This document shows positions 1-5,950 of a stretch of DNA of 10,693 nt, piece after piece; positions within the stretch are counted from its first letter, which is position 1; the number at the start of each line of letters is the position of its first letter. The notes beneath the pieces were generated by a model, which saw only the letters and a program-made list of their open reading frames with translations, ran no database searches and was not told the origin of the DNA. The DNA comes from Burkholderiales bacterium (GTDB taxonomy: Bacteria; Pseudomonadota; Gammaproteobacteria; Burkholderiales; Burkholderiaceae_C). The DNA is taken from positions 1 to 10,693 of the forward strand of contig JANXTP010000367.1 of assembly GCA_025352345.1 (NCBI GenBank), given 5' to 3'. The position numbers and the translations under genes are program-made.

Positions 1-542
1 GGAATCGCCACCGCGAGGCCAGCGGCCGTCATCACCAGCGCTTCGCCGACCGGGCCGGACACGCGATCAATGGTGATGGTGCCGGCAGACGCGATGCTGA
101 CCAGCGCGTGATAGATGCCCCACACCGTGCCGAACAGGCCGATAAAAGGCGCTGTGCTGCCGATCGACGCCAGCACCACCTGGCCGAACTGCAGCTGCCG
201 CAGCACCGAATGCAAGGCATCACGCAGGCAGCGGGTGAGTTGCGAGGTGCGCTGGCCGTGGGCTTCAAGCGTGCGGGCATTCGGCTGGGCGATGGCAGCA
301 GACAGCAAGGGGGTCAACACCCCCTCGCGGTCGAACGCAGCGAGCTGCGTGCGGGCGGCTTGCAGATCCGCGGCGGCCCAGAAGGCTGGCACCGCCCGGG
401 CAATGTCACTGCGCACGCGGCGCAGCAGCCAGCCCTTCCAGAAGATCAGCACCCAGGCGCTGATCGACATCAACAGCAGCAACAGCGCGACGCTGCGCGT
501 GATGAGGTCGCCTTGCTCCCAAAACTGGTTGAATCCGCTCAT
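1..542 (-). CDS. MotA/TolQ/ExbB proton channel family protein, partial (C-terminus outside window)
   Basis: Inner-membrane proton channel subunit of the ExbB/TolQ family. With an ExbD/TolR partner such proteins convert proton motive force into work on the outer membrane. The first 180 residues are visible. There is a short N-terminus, a hydrophobic helix at about residues 15-40, a cytoplasmic stretch at 41-120, then the family core GLFGTVWGIYHAL at 135-147 in the second membrane helix. The third helix begins near VGEALVMTAAGLAVAI at 165-180, where the window ends. The family is usually about 210-240 residues, so 30-60 are missing. The start ATG at 542 lies 37 bases after the dapB stop, with a GGAG about 12 bases upstream, so it is probably co-transcribed with bamE-dapB. 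ExbB and TolQ cannot be separated from this fragment; an exbD/tolR gene should follow to the left. Family assignment is firm, subfamily is not. Confidence 0.92.
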   Translation of the reverse strand, partial: MSGFNQFWEQGDLITRSVALLLLLMSISAWVLIFWKGWLLRRVRSDIARAVPAFWAAADLQAARTQLAAFDREGVLTPLLSAAIAQPNARTLEAHGQRTSQLTRCLRDALHSVLRQLQFGQVVLASIGSTAPFIGLFGTVWGIYHALVSIASAGTITIDRVSGPVGEALVMTAAGLAVAI

Positions 543-579
543 CGGGTGTCAGTCTCCGCAGGCGTGACGGCGCCGTGAA

Positions 580-1422
580 TCACGCCAGCCCCAGCACGTC
601 GTTCATGTCGAACAGGCCGCGAGCCCGCCCGGCGAGGAAGCGGGCGGCGCGCAGGCTGCCCTGCGCATAGGTGGCGCGGCTCGAACTCTTGTGGCTGATT
701 TCGATGCGCTCGCCAATGCCGGCGAACAGCACCGTGTGGTCGCCGACCACATCGCCGCCACGGATCGTGGCGAAGCCGATCGTCTTCGGATCGCGCTCAC
801 CAGTCACGCCCTCGCGGCCGTACACCGCACATTCTTTCAAGTTGCGCCCGAGCGCAGCAGCGAGCACCTCGCCCATCTGCAGCGCGGTGCCGCTCGGCGC
901 ATCGACCTTGTGTCGGTGGTGGGCCTCGACGATCTCGATGTCGTAGCCTTCATCGAGCATGCGCGCGGCCGTGTCCAGAAGCTTGAGAACCACATTGACG
1001 CCGACGCTCATGTTGGGCGCCATCATGATGGCAATGTGGCGGGCGTGGTCGGCGATCTCGGCTTTCTGAGCTTCTGTGAAGCCAGTGGTGCCGATCACCG
1101 CTTTGACGCCCAGTTCGCGGCACACGGCCAGATGCGCCAGCGTTCCGGCGGGGCGCGTGAAATCGATCAGCGCCTGGGCATTCGCCAGCCCGGCCCGCAG
1201 GTCGGCGGTGATGCGCACGCCGCTGATGCGACCAGCGAAGGCTGCGGCATCCTGGCCAAGTGCCGGGCTGTCGGCAAGATCCAGCGCGCCGCTGAGCACC
1301 ATGTCGTCGCTTGCCGCGATGACCGCTTCGATCAACATGCGGCCCATGCGACCCGAGGCGCCAGCGATGGCGACCCTCAACGGGCCTGTGCTGGCCACGG
1401 ATGCCTCCGCCGGCACACCCAT
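580..1422 (-). CDS. dapB: 4-hydroxy-tetrahydrodipicolinate reductase
   Basis: Cytosolic NAD(P)H-dependent reductase of the diaminopimelate/lysine pathway, which feeds peptidoglycan and protein synthesis. The 280-residue product has the N-terminal dinucleotide-binding loop GASGRMG at 21-27, GTTGFTEAQ at 111-119 and APNMSVGVNV at 135-144. The family signature EAHHRHKVDAPSGTAL is at 166-181; by comparison with the E. coli enzyme, H168 is the catalytic histidine and K172 the conserved lysine. I chose the ATG at 1422 because its A is also the last base of the bamE stop (TGATG), a typical coupling arrangement, and a GGAG lies about 11 bases upstream. This gives roughly 15 extra residues before the usual RVAIAG beginning; the GTG or TTG codons closer to that motif are alternatives. 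An open frame runs on upstream to 1713, but that part is antisense-like sequence inside bamE. Confidence 0.97.
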   Translation of the reverse strand: MGVPAEASVASTGPLRVAIAGASGRMGRMLIEAVIAASDDMVLSGALDLADSPALGQDAAAFAGRISGVRITADLRAGLANAQALIDFTRPAGTLAHLAVCRELGVKAVIGTTGFTEAQKAEIADHARHIAIMMAPNMSVGVNVVLKLLDTAARMLDEGYDIEIVEAHHRHKVDAPSGTALQMGEVLAAALGRNLKECAVYGREGVTGERDPKTIGFATIRGGDVVGDHTVLFAGIGERIEISHKSSSRATYAQGSLRAARFLAGRARGLFDMNDVLGLA

Positions 1423-1970
1423 CAGCGTGGTGGCTCCAGCGGTGGATAGACCCGCCCTGCGGGCACGGTCGGCGGCTCGACCACGGCCTGCTTCGGGGGC
1501 GGCTTCAGTGACTGCACCTCGTCGGCGCTCAGCGCCAGCGGCGGCGGCTTGCCGCTGGACGATGCGGAATCGATCGATGCCACAAAGGCCTCTTCGGCCG
1601 GCAGCTCGCCGCCGGTGTCGATGCTGATCAGACGGTCGCCGTCGAACATCAGTACGACGCTGCGCCGCTGAGGCTCGGTGCCTTGGCGGCGTATGGTGAA
1701 CACATAGTCCCAACGGTCGCCGTGGAACACATCGGTCAGCAACGGCGAGCCGAGCAGATCGCGCACCTGAGCGCGTGGCATGCCGATCTGCACCCGCGAG
1801 ATCAGCTCTTTCGTCAGCACATTGCCCTGCACGACCTCAACGCTGTAAGGCTTCACGAAGCCCGTGAGGCGCTCCTTAGAGACCAGCATCTCGCATCCGG
1901 CCAACCCGGCTGTTGCCCCGACAGCGCCGAGCAGCAGCAGACTGGAGCGAACCGTTGAAATCAGTGGCAT
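1422..1970 (-). CDS. bamE: outer membrane protein assembly factor BamE (OmlA/SmpA family lipoprotein)
   Basis: Lipoprotein subunit of the BAM complex, which inserts beta-barrel proteins into the outer membrane. The 182-residue product has a lipoprotein signal peptide: an arginine at position 8, a hydrophobic run, and the lipobox LAGC with C26 as the lipidated residue. The SmpA/OmlA core follows at about 42-115, including QGNVLTKELISRVQIGMPR, the LLGSP turn at 72-76 and the WDYVF strand at 87-91. Beyond about residue 138 there is a proline-rich tail (KPPP, KPPPK, EPPTVP, YPPLEPP) that the roughly 113-residue E. coli protein lacks. The gene starts 98 bases from the divergent fur start, an arrangement known from other beta- and gammaproteobacteria. 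No strong ribosome binding site precedes the ATG. It overlaps dapB by one base. Confidence 0.95.
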   Translation of the reverse strand: MPLISTVRSSLLLLGAVGATAGLAGCEMLVSKERLTGFVKPYSVEVVQGNVLTKELISRVQIGMPRAQVRDLLGSPLLTDVFHGDRWDYVFTIRRQGTEPQRRSVVLMFDGDRLISIDTGGELPAEEAFVASIDSASSSGKPPPLALSADEVQSLKPPPKQAVVEPPTVPAGRVYPPLEPPR

Positions 1971-2007
1971 GGCAGATTCAAGGATTCACGCAGCGCAAAC
2001 CCGACTC

Positions 2008-2027
2008 GATATGATCGAATCATTCTA
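2008..2027. promoter_or_regulatory. bidirectional bamE/fur promoter region with an operator-like palindrome
   Basis: The 98-base spacer between bamE and fur contains ATGAT-cga-ATCAT at 2011-2023, a perfect 5-bp inverted repeat. A -10-like TATGAT for fur lies at 2010-2015, and a -10-like TAGAAT for bamE on the opposite strand at 2027-2022. Each overlaps one arm of the palindrome, so one bound dimer could block both promoters. No convincing -35 box is visible for either; TTCACG at 1985-1990 is 19 bases from the fur hexamer. The arms match the ATGAT/ATCAT half-sites of a Fur box, but the spacing is 3 rather than 1 base, so Fur autoregulation is only an inference. Confidence 0.4.
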
Positions 2028-2068
2028 GCGGGAGGGGCTTGGGACCCGATCGCCCCACGGGAGCCACC

Positions 2069-2497
2069 ATGTCGAACGCTGACGAACTGAAAAGCAGCGG
2101 CTTGAAAGCCACCTTGCCGCGCATCAAGATCCTGGAGGTCTTCCAGCAGACCGTTCAGCGGCACCTGACGGCTGAAGATGTGTACAAGGTGCTGCTCGCC
2201 GATGGCTCTGATGTCGGGCTGGCCACGGTGTACCGGGTGTTGATGCAGTTCGAACAGGCCGGCATCCTGTCGCGCAACCATTTCGAGTCCGGCAAATCGG
2301 TGTTTGAACTCAACGAGGGCAAGCACCACGATCACTTGGTGTGCCTTGATTGCGGCCGTGTCGAGGAGTTCTTCGATGCCGAGATCGAAAAGCGCCAACG
2401 GACGGTGGCGCAATCGCGCGGCTTCGACCTGCAGGAACATGCCCTGTCTCTGTACGCGGTGTGCGCCAAGAAGAACTGCCCGCACAACCCCCGCTGA
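2069..2497 (+). CDS. fur: ferric uptake regulator, Fur family transcriptional regulator
   Basis: Cytosolic, dimeric metal-dependent repressor that binds DNA in its Fe2+-loaded form and shuts off iron uptake genes. The 142-residue length is normal for Fur. A winged-helix DNA-binding domain spans about 1-83, with the recognition helix around LATVYRVLMQFEQAGI at 51-66. A dimerisation and metal-binding domain follows, with HHDH at 86-89, the CLDC pair (C92, C95) and a second cysteine pair C132/C137. These are the ligands expected of Fur, and HHDHLVC with the EF that follows is more Fur-like than Zur-like. The start at 2069 is preceded by GGGAG at 2059-2063, five bases away; an in-frame ATG 30 bases upstream lacks such a site. 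The gene is divergent from bamE and convergent with hprK, whose stop is 45 bases away. Confidence 0.97.
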   Translation: MSNADELKSSGLKATLPRIKILEVFQQTVQRHLTAEDVYKVLLADGSDVGLATVYRVLMQFEQAGILSRNHFESGKSVFELNEGKHHDHLVCLDCGRVEEFFDAEIEKRQRTVAQSRGFDLQEHALSLYAVCAKKNCPHNPR

Positions 2498-2542
2498 GTG
2501 CGCACCCCGCGGCGACCCGGGTGGTCGACAGCGCTCAGCGTT

Positions 2543-3496
2543 TCACTCGGTGCCGCGTTCGAGCGCACGCTGGTGCCGCTCGATGAATTCCTTGTAAGTG
2601 TCGATGCCGCGCAGCTGCAAGATGGTATTGCGCACCGCCGCTTCGACCAGCACCGCCAGGTTGCGGCCCGCATCGACCGCGATCACCGCCTTGCGCACTG
2701 GCACGTCGAGGATGTTCTCGTACAGCGGTTCATAGGGCAGCCGCTCGAACTCGCGCTCCATCGTCTCCTTGCGCACCAGGTGCACGATCAGCTTGACGCG
2801 CATCTTGCGGCGAACCGCTGTCTCGCCGAAGATGGCCTTGATGTCGAGCAGTCCGATGCCACGGACTTCGAGCAGGTTCATCAGCAGTTCCGGGCAGCGC
2901 CCTTCGAGGGCGCTCTGCGACATGCGGTAGATGTCCACCGCGTCGTCGGCCACCAGACCATGACCGCGCGAGATCAGCTCCAGCCCCAGCTCACTCTTGC
3001 CCAGCCCCGATTCGCCGGTCAGCAGCACGCCCAGCCCGAGGATGTCCATGAAGACACCGTGCCGCGTGGTGCGCTCGGCGAACAGCTGGCTCAGGTAGCC
3101 GCGCACCACATCGATGACCTGGCCTGCCGACTCGGCCGTGACGAACAGCGGGATCGCTGCGCGCTCGCACATGGCGACCAGCCGGTCGGGTGGCACCTGC
3201 TCGTCGGCGACGATCACCACTGGCGGCTCCAGCGTGACGATGCGCTGTATGCGCCGTTCCTGGTCTTCCGGCGACGCGTCGAGCAGGTACGCAACCTCGC
3301 GGCGGCCGACCAACTGAACCCGGTACGGGTGGATGTAATTGAGGTAGCCGACCAGGTCGGCTGCCGATTGCGCATTGCGCACAGCTGCCTCGTCGAAGCG
3401 GCGTTCCGGGTGCGCGTGGCCGGCCAGCCACTCCCAATGCAGCGCGACGCGGTGGTGTTCGAACAGCGCTTCGGCGCTGATGACAATGGGTTTCAT
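2543..3496 (-). CDS. hprK: HPr kinase/phosphorylase
   Basis: Bifunctional enzyme that phosphorylates HPr on serine using ATP and removes that phosphate again. In proteobacteria it is tied to the regulatory PTS rather than to sugar uptake. The 317-residue product has an N-terminal HprK domain at about 1-130 and a C-terminal kinase domain. The kinase domain shows conserved H146 (RHGVFMD), the Walker A loop GESGLGKS at 161-168, the acidic VADDAVD at 182-188 and the family signature MNLLEVRGIGLLDIKAIFG at 206-224. Length is normal. It follows ptsN after 73 bases with no obvious terminator, so co-transcription is likely. The ribosome binding site before the ATG is weak. rapZ, often the next gene in Burkholderiales, is absent; fur converges from the other side. 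Confidence 0.97.
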   Translation of the reverse strand: MKPIVISAEALFEHHRVALHWEWLAGHAHPERRFDEAAVRNAQSAADLVGYLNYIHPYRVQLVGRREVAYLLDASPEDQERRIQRIVTLEPPVVIVADEQVPPDRLVAMCERAAIPLFVTAESAGQVIDVVRGYLSQLFAERTTRHGVFMDILGLGVLLTGESGLGKSELGLELISRGHGLVADDAVDIYRMSQSALEGRCPELLMNLLEVRGIGLLDIKAIFGETAVRRKMRVKLIVHLVRKETMEREFERLPYEPLYENILDVPVRKAVIAVDAGRNLAVLVEAAVRNTILQLRGIDTYKEFIERHQRALERGTE

Positions 3497-3569
3497 GTCG
3501 CAGGGGTGTGCAACCCGGATCGACCGGCGATCACGATGTGCCTGACCTGGGAAGTGGTGGGGCGCAGCC

Positions 3570-4040
3570 TCAAGCCACCGACTTCAGCGGTTCCCAATTG
3601 GCGATCAGTTCGTGCACCCTGGTTGCCGAGCTTTCTGCCTTCAGGCGTTCGCGCAGTTCCCGGTCGCTCAGCATCTCGGCGATCTCCGACAGGATTTCGA
3701 GATGCCGTTGTGTTGCGGCCTCAGGCACCAGCAGGAAGATCATCAGCGTGACCGGCTCGTCGTCCGGCGCATCGAACGGAATCGCCTGCTGCACTCGGAT
3801 CACCGCGGCCAGGGGGTTTTTGAGGCCCTTGATGCGTCCATGCGGGATGGCCACGCCATGGCCCAACCCTGTCGAGCCCAGCCGTTCTCGCGCAAACAAG
3901 TTGTCGGTGACGATCGCGCGTGCGACTGCGTGCTGATTTTCAAACAGCAAGCCCACGTGTTCGAACGCGCGCTTCTTGCTGGTGGCGTCCACATCGACCA
4001 GCACATTGTTGGCGGGCAGGATGGCAGCGAGACGGTTCAT
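3570..4040 (-). CDS. ptsN: PTS IIA-like nitrogen regulatory protein (EIIA-Ntr)
   Basis: Cytosolic end point of the nitrogen PTS phosphorelay (PtsP to NPr/HPr to PtsN). Its phosphorylation state controls potassium transport, nitrogen and stress responses rather than carbohydrate uptake. The 156-residue product is a single PTS EIIA type-2 domain. H67 in VAIPHGR is the expected phosphorylation site, and the second conserved histidine is H113 in QRHLEIL. DATSKKRAFEHVGLLFEN at 18-35 is also typical. The start is set at the ATG at 4040 because MNRLAAILP matches the usual beginning; the open frame continues upstream to 4205 without family resemblance. No clear Shine-Dalgarno is visible (a TGGA lies about 7 bases upstream). 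It is separated from hpf by 224 bases that contain a terminator and a possible promoter. Confidence 0.96.
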   Translation of the reverse strand: MNRLAAILPANNVLVDVDATSKKRAFEHVGLLFENQHAVARAIVTDNLFARERLGSTGLGHGVAIPHGRIKGLKNPLAAVIRVQQAIPFDAPDDEPVTLMIFLLVPEAATQRHLEILSEIAEMLSDRELRERLKAESSATRVHELIANWEPLKSVA

Positions 4041-4148
4041 CAAAGGGTCCAGGCGGCAACTTCGGCTACTGCCTCGTCGCACGCTGCCGTGGGGGTAACA
4101 AAAGACGGTCGGCGCTGATCGAGACGACGTGACCAGTGACCGAAATGC

Positions 4149-4177
4149 ATTGTGCCCATGATGTTGCGTTGCAGCAA
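4149..4177 (-). promoter_or_regulatory. possible promoter for ptsN-hprK
   Basis: On the minus strand, TTGCTG (4177-4172) and CACAAT (4154-4149) are separated by 17 bases, a sigma-70-like layout with 3/6 and 4/6 matches. It lies just downstream of the hpf terminator and about 110 bases upstream of the ptsN start, where a promoter would be needed. I saw no sigma-54 consensus (GG-N10-GC) here. This is a weak match supported mainly by position. Confidence 0.3.
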
Positions 4178-4203
4178 TGTCGCTAAATCCCCGTGGGGGG
4201 TGC

Positions 4204-4235
4204 AAAAGGCAAAACAGCGGCCATCAGGCCACTGT
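4204..4235 (-). terminator. intrinsic terminator downstream of hpf
   Basis: On the minus strand, 30 bases after the hpf stop, ACAGTGGCC-TGAT-GGCCGCTGT forms a 9-bp stem (one G-T pair) closed by a four-base loop at 4235-4214. It is followed at once by a T-rich tail (TTTGCCTTTT) to 4204. Stem length, tight loop and T tract together are the standard form of a Rho-independent terminator. It separates hpf from ptsN-hprK, genes often transcribed together in relatives. Confidence 0.78.
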
Positions 4236-4264
4236 GTCCATGATCGTAGTGGTCGAAAGAACCG

Positions 4265-4606
4265 TCAAGCCGCTTGGGCATCCAGTCGTTTTGCCGCAAC
4301 GTGGTGGTGGTCCTGCAAGCGGCCTTTGTGTCGGCACACCTGACGGTCGAGCTTGTCCATCAACTGATCAACGGCGGCGTACATGTCCTCGCACGATTGC
4401 TCGATGAAGATGTCCTTGCCTTTGACGTGCAGAGTGACTTCGGCCTTTTGCCGACGTTCCTTTTCCTTCAGCTTTTCCACGGAAAGCACCACGGTGATAT
4501 CGACCACTTGGTCGAAGTGGCGCGTGACCCGGTCCAGCTTTGTGAGCACGTACTCTCGCAAAGAGGGCGTGATGTCGAGGTGATGGCCGCTGATCGTCAA
4601 GTTCAT
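4265..4606 (-). CDS. hpf: ribosome hibernation promoting factor HPF (short form; sigma-54 modulation family)
   Basis: Small ribosome-binding protein that occupies the tRNA/mRNA channel of the 30S subunit in stationary phase and promotes 100S dimers. The 113-residue product is a single S30AE/RaiA-like domain beginning MNLTISGHHLDITPSLREYV and containing the basic KLKEKERRQK at 45-54. The typical C-terminal helix SCEDMYAAVDQLMDKLDRQV is at 71-90. It lacks the C-terminal dimerisation domain of long HPFs. The start at 4606 is well supported: AAAGGGG at 4618-4612 lies five bases upstream, inside the longer open frame that could begin at 4645. It is divergent from corA and ends in an intrinsic terminator. 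In many proteobacteria rpoN precedes this gene; here corA lies upstream instead. Confidence 0.95.
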   Translation of the reverse strand: MNLTISGHHLDITPSLREYVLTKLDRVTRHFDQVVDITVVLSVEKLKEKERRQKAEVTLHVKGKDIFIEQSCEDMYAAVDQLMDKLDRQVCRHKGRLQDHHHVAAKRLDAQAA

Positions 4607-4672
4607 GAAAACCCCTTTCGCACGGATGAAAGACAGAAGACACAAGGGTGGGTTTTGTCGCCATGAACGGCT

Positions 4673-4703
4673 GGCGCAAACCGACCTAATTCCATCTTGC
4701 GCC
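4673..4703. repeat. short inverted repeat in the hpf/corA intergenic region
   Basis: GGCGCAA at 4673-4679 and TTGCGCC at 4697-4703 are perfect 7-base inverted copies separated by 17 bases. They lie 70-100 bases upstream of hpf in the 209-base divergent spacer. They could be an operator, a leader hairpin for hpf or chance; in GC-rich DNA a 7-base match is not rare. Confidence 0.4.
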
Positions 4704-4760
4704 TGATTGGCGAATCGGGCAAGGCGGTAAGCGATTCAACAGGTATCGATTTGCGTGCGC

Positions 4761-4788
4761 TTTGTCCGCCGTGCCCCGATGCGATAAT
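4761..4788 (+). promoter_or_regulatory. candidate corA promoter
   Basis: GATAAT at 4783-4788 matches five of six bases of the sigma-70 -10 box and stands out in an AT-rich patch (GATAATTTTTG). A poor -35 (TTTGTC at 4761-4766, or TTGTCC one base on) lies 15-16 bases upstream. Transcription would begin near 4795, leaving a leader of about 20 bases that includes the corA ribosome binding site GGAG at 4807-4810. That leader is too short for an Mg2+ riboswitch of the mgtA type. Confidence 0.38.
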
Positions 4789-4815
4789 TTTTGCTGTCGC
4801 TTCGCTGGAGCTTGC

Positions 4816-5775
4816 ATGCTCAATGTCTTTTCGCTGGCCCACGGTCGGCTGTTCCAGGAAGAGATCGAAAGCCGCGATGCGCTGTCCAACGTGCAGCCGG
4901 TGTGGGTCGACCTCGACGCGCCAACGGCGGAAGAAAAAGGCTGGATCGCGCAGCACTTCGGCGTCACGATTCCCGATGATGCGGTCGACGACGACCTGGA
5001 AGAGTCAGCCCGTTTCTACGAAGAAGACAACGGCGAGCTGCACATACGCAGCGACTTCCTGATCGATGACGACGAAACGCCGCGCAACGTCCGGGTCGCG
5101 TTCATCCTGTTCAAGAACGTGTTGTTCTCGGTGCACGGTGAGGAGTTGCCGGTGTTCCGGCTGCTGCGGCTGCGCGCGCGGCGCATTCCGGCGCTGATCG
5201 AGGACGCCAAGGACGTGCTGCTGAAGCTGTACGACGCCGACGCCGAGTACAGCGCCGATGCCCTGGAAGGCATCTACGACGCGCTCGAAAAAGTCAGCCA
5301 GCGGGTGCTGAAGGAAGATGTCAACGATGCGATGGCCGCCGAGGCGCTGTCGGCCATCGCCAAAGAGGAAGACCTGAACGGCCGCATCCGGCGCAATGTG
5401 ATGGACACCCGGCGCGCGGTCAGCTTCATGATGCGCAGCCGGCTGCTCAATGCCGAGCAGTTCGAGGAGGCGCGGCAGATCATGCGCGACATCGATTCAT
5501 TGGACAGCCACACCACCTTCCTGTTCGACAAGATCAACTTCTTGATGAATGCCACGGTCGGTTTCATCAACATCAACCAGAACAGGATCATCAAGCTGTT
5601 CTCGGTGGCCAGCGTGGCGTTGCTGCCACCGACCCTGATTGCCAGTATCTACGGCATGAACTTCAAGGCCATGCCCGAGCTCGATTGGGCGCTGGGCTAT
5701 CCGTATGCCATTGCCTTGATGGTGGCGTCGGTCGCCGCGCCGTTCATCTACTTCCGCCGCAAGGGCTGGCTGTGA
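4816..5775 (+). CDS. corA: magnesium/cobalt transport protein CorA
   Basis: Pentameric inner-membrane channel for Mg2+ (also Co2+ and Ni2+ in studied members). The 319-residue product has the family layout: an acidic N-terminal alpha/beta domain to about 130 (note DDAVDDDLEE at 54-63 and IDDDE at 83-87), a long helical stalk at about 130-258, and two C-terminal membrane helices. TM1 (about 260-278) ends in the signature YGMNF at 279-283, followed by the periplasmic loop residues MPEL at 286-289. TM2 is at about 295-313, and the protein ends in a basic tail RRKGWL, as usual. The ATG at 4816 has GGAG five bases upstream; an in-frame ATG at 4762 has no such site. A small membrane protein gene starts four bases after its stop, so corA probably heads a three-gene transcript. 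Confidence 0.96.
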   Translation: MLNVFSLAHGRLFQEEIESRDALSNVQPVWVDLDAPTAEEKGWIAQHFGVTIPDDAVDDDLEESARFYEEDNGELHIRSDFLIDDDETPRNVRVAFILFKNVLFSVHGEELPVFRLLRLRARRIPALIEDAKDVLLKLYDADAEYSADALEGIYDALEKVSQRVLKEDVNDAMAAEALSAIAKEEDLNGRIRRNVMDTRRAVSFMMRSRLLNAEQFEEARQIMRDIDSLDSHTTFLFDKINFLMNATVGFININQNRIIKLFSVASVALLPPTLIASIYGMNFKAMPELDWALGYPYAIALMVASVAAPFIYFRRKGWL

Positions 5776-5779
5776 TCCG

Positions 5780-5950
5780 ATGAAAGACAAGTGGTTGTTG
5801 ATGCTGGGCGGCCTCGTGGTGGTGATCGCCGTGTTCGGCCTGAAGGTGTGGCACGCGCAGGGCATCTGCGGCGACCTGGGCGGGCGCTGGGCCGGCGGCG
5901 AGTGCTATTTCGACGAGAAGCCGGTGGTCGCCGGGGCGCCCCGCCGGTGA
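5780..5950 (+). CDS. small membrane-anchored protein with a two-cysteine motif, function unknown
   Basis: A 56-residue gene fills the space between corA and the MFS gene. MKDKWLLMLGGLVVVIAVFG begins the product: a charged start, then one hydrophobic helix at about 5-24. It is followed by a short soluble segment with C30 and C42 in the pattern C-x3-GG-x-W-x4-C (ICGDLGGRWAGGEC at 29-42) and a tail ending APRR. The topology suggests an N-terminal anchor with the cysteine segment in the oxidising periplasm, where a disulphide could form. I have seen similar short C...GGRW...C segments in hypothetical proteobacterial proteins but can name no function. It starts four bases after the corA stop, and its TGA overlaps the GTG start of the next gene (GTGA), strong positional support for a real gene. 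An AAGGG lies 14 bases upstream, a weak ribosome binding site. Confidence 0.78.
   Translation: MKDKWLLMLGGLVVVIAVFGLKVWHAQGICGDLGGRWAGGECYFDEKPVVAGAPRR

Noticed and set aside
691..1449. 252-codon plus-strand open frame opposite dapB
   Set aside because: It is fully antisense to a gene with intact catalytic motifs, and the translation shows no family pattern.
1423..1713. N-terminal extension of dapB to 377 residues
   Set aside because: The extra part overlaps bamE in another frame, is Arg/Ala-rich and unlike any DapB; the TGATG start explains the gene better.
2009..2027. Canonical 19-bp Fur box upstream of fur
   Set aside because: Aligned base by base, only about 8 of 19 positions agree with the consensus, so I report it only as an operator-like palindrome.
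2503..2523. CACCC...GGGTG pairing between fur and hprK as a bidirectional terminator
   Set aside because: Only five base pairs with an 11-base loop and no T tract on either side.
2498..3751. 417-codon plus-strand open frame starting right after fur
   Set aside because: It is antisense to hprK and the end of ptsN, both confidently identified. Its product is rich in His, Gln, Arg and Asp with no domain pattern, typical of a shadow frame in GC-rich DNA.
4040..4159. 39-codon upstream open frame ending in TGATG at the ptsN start
   Set aside because: The overlap looks like coupling, but no Shine-Dalgarno precedes its ATG codons and they lie upstream of the transcription start predicted from the candidate ptsN promoter. 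The product (MGTMHFGHWSRRL...) is not recognisable. Conservation in relatives would revive it.
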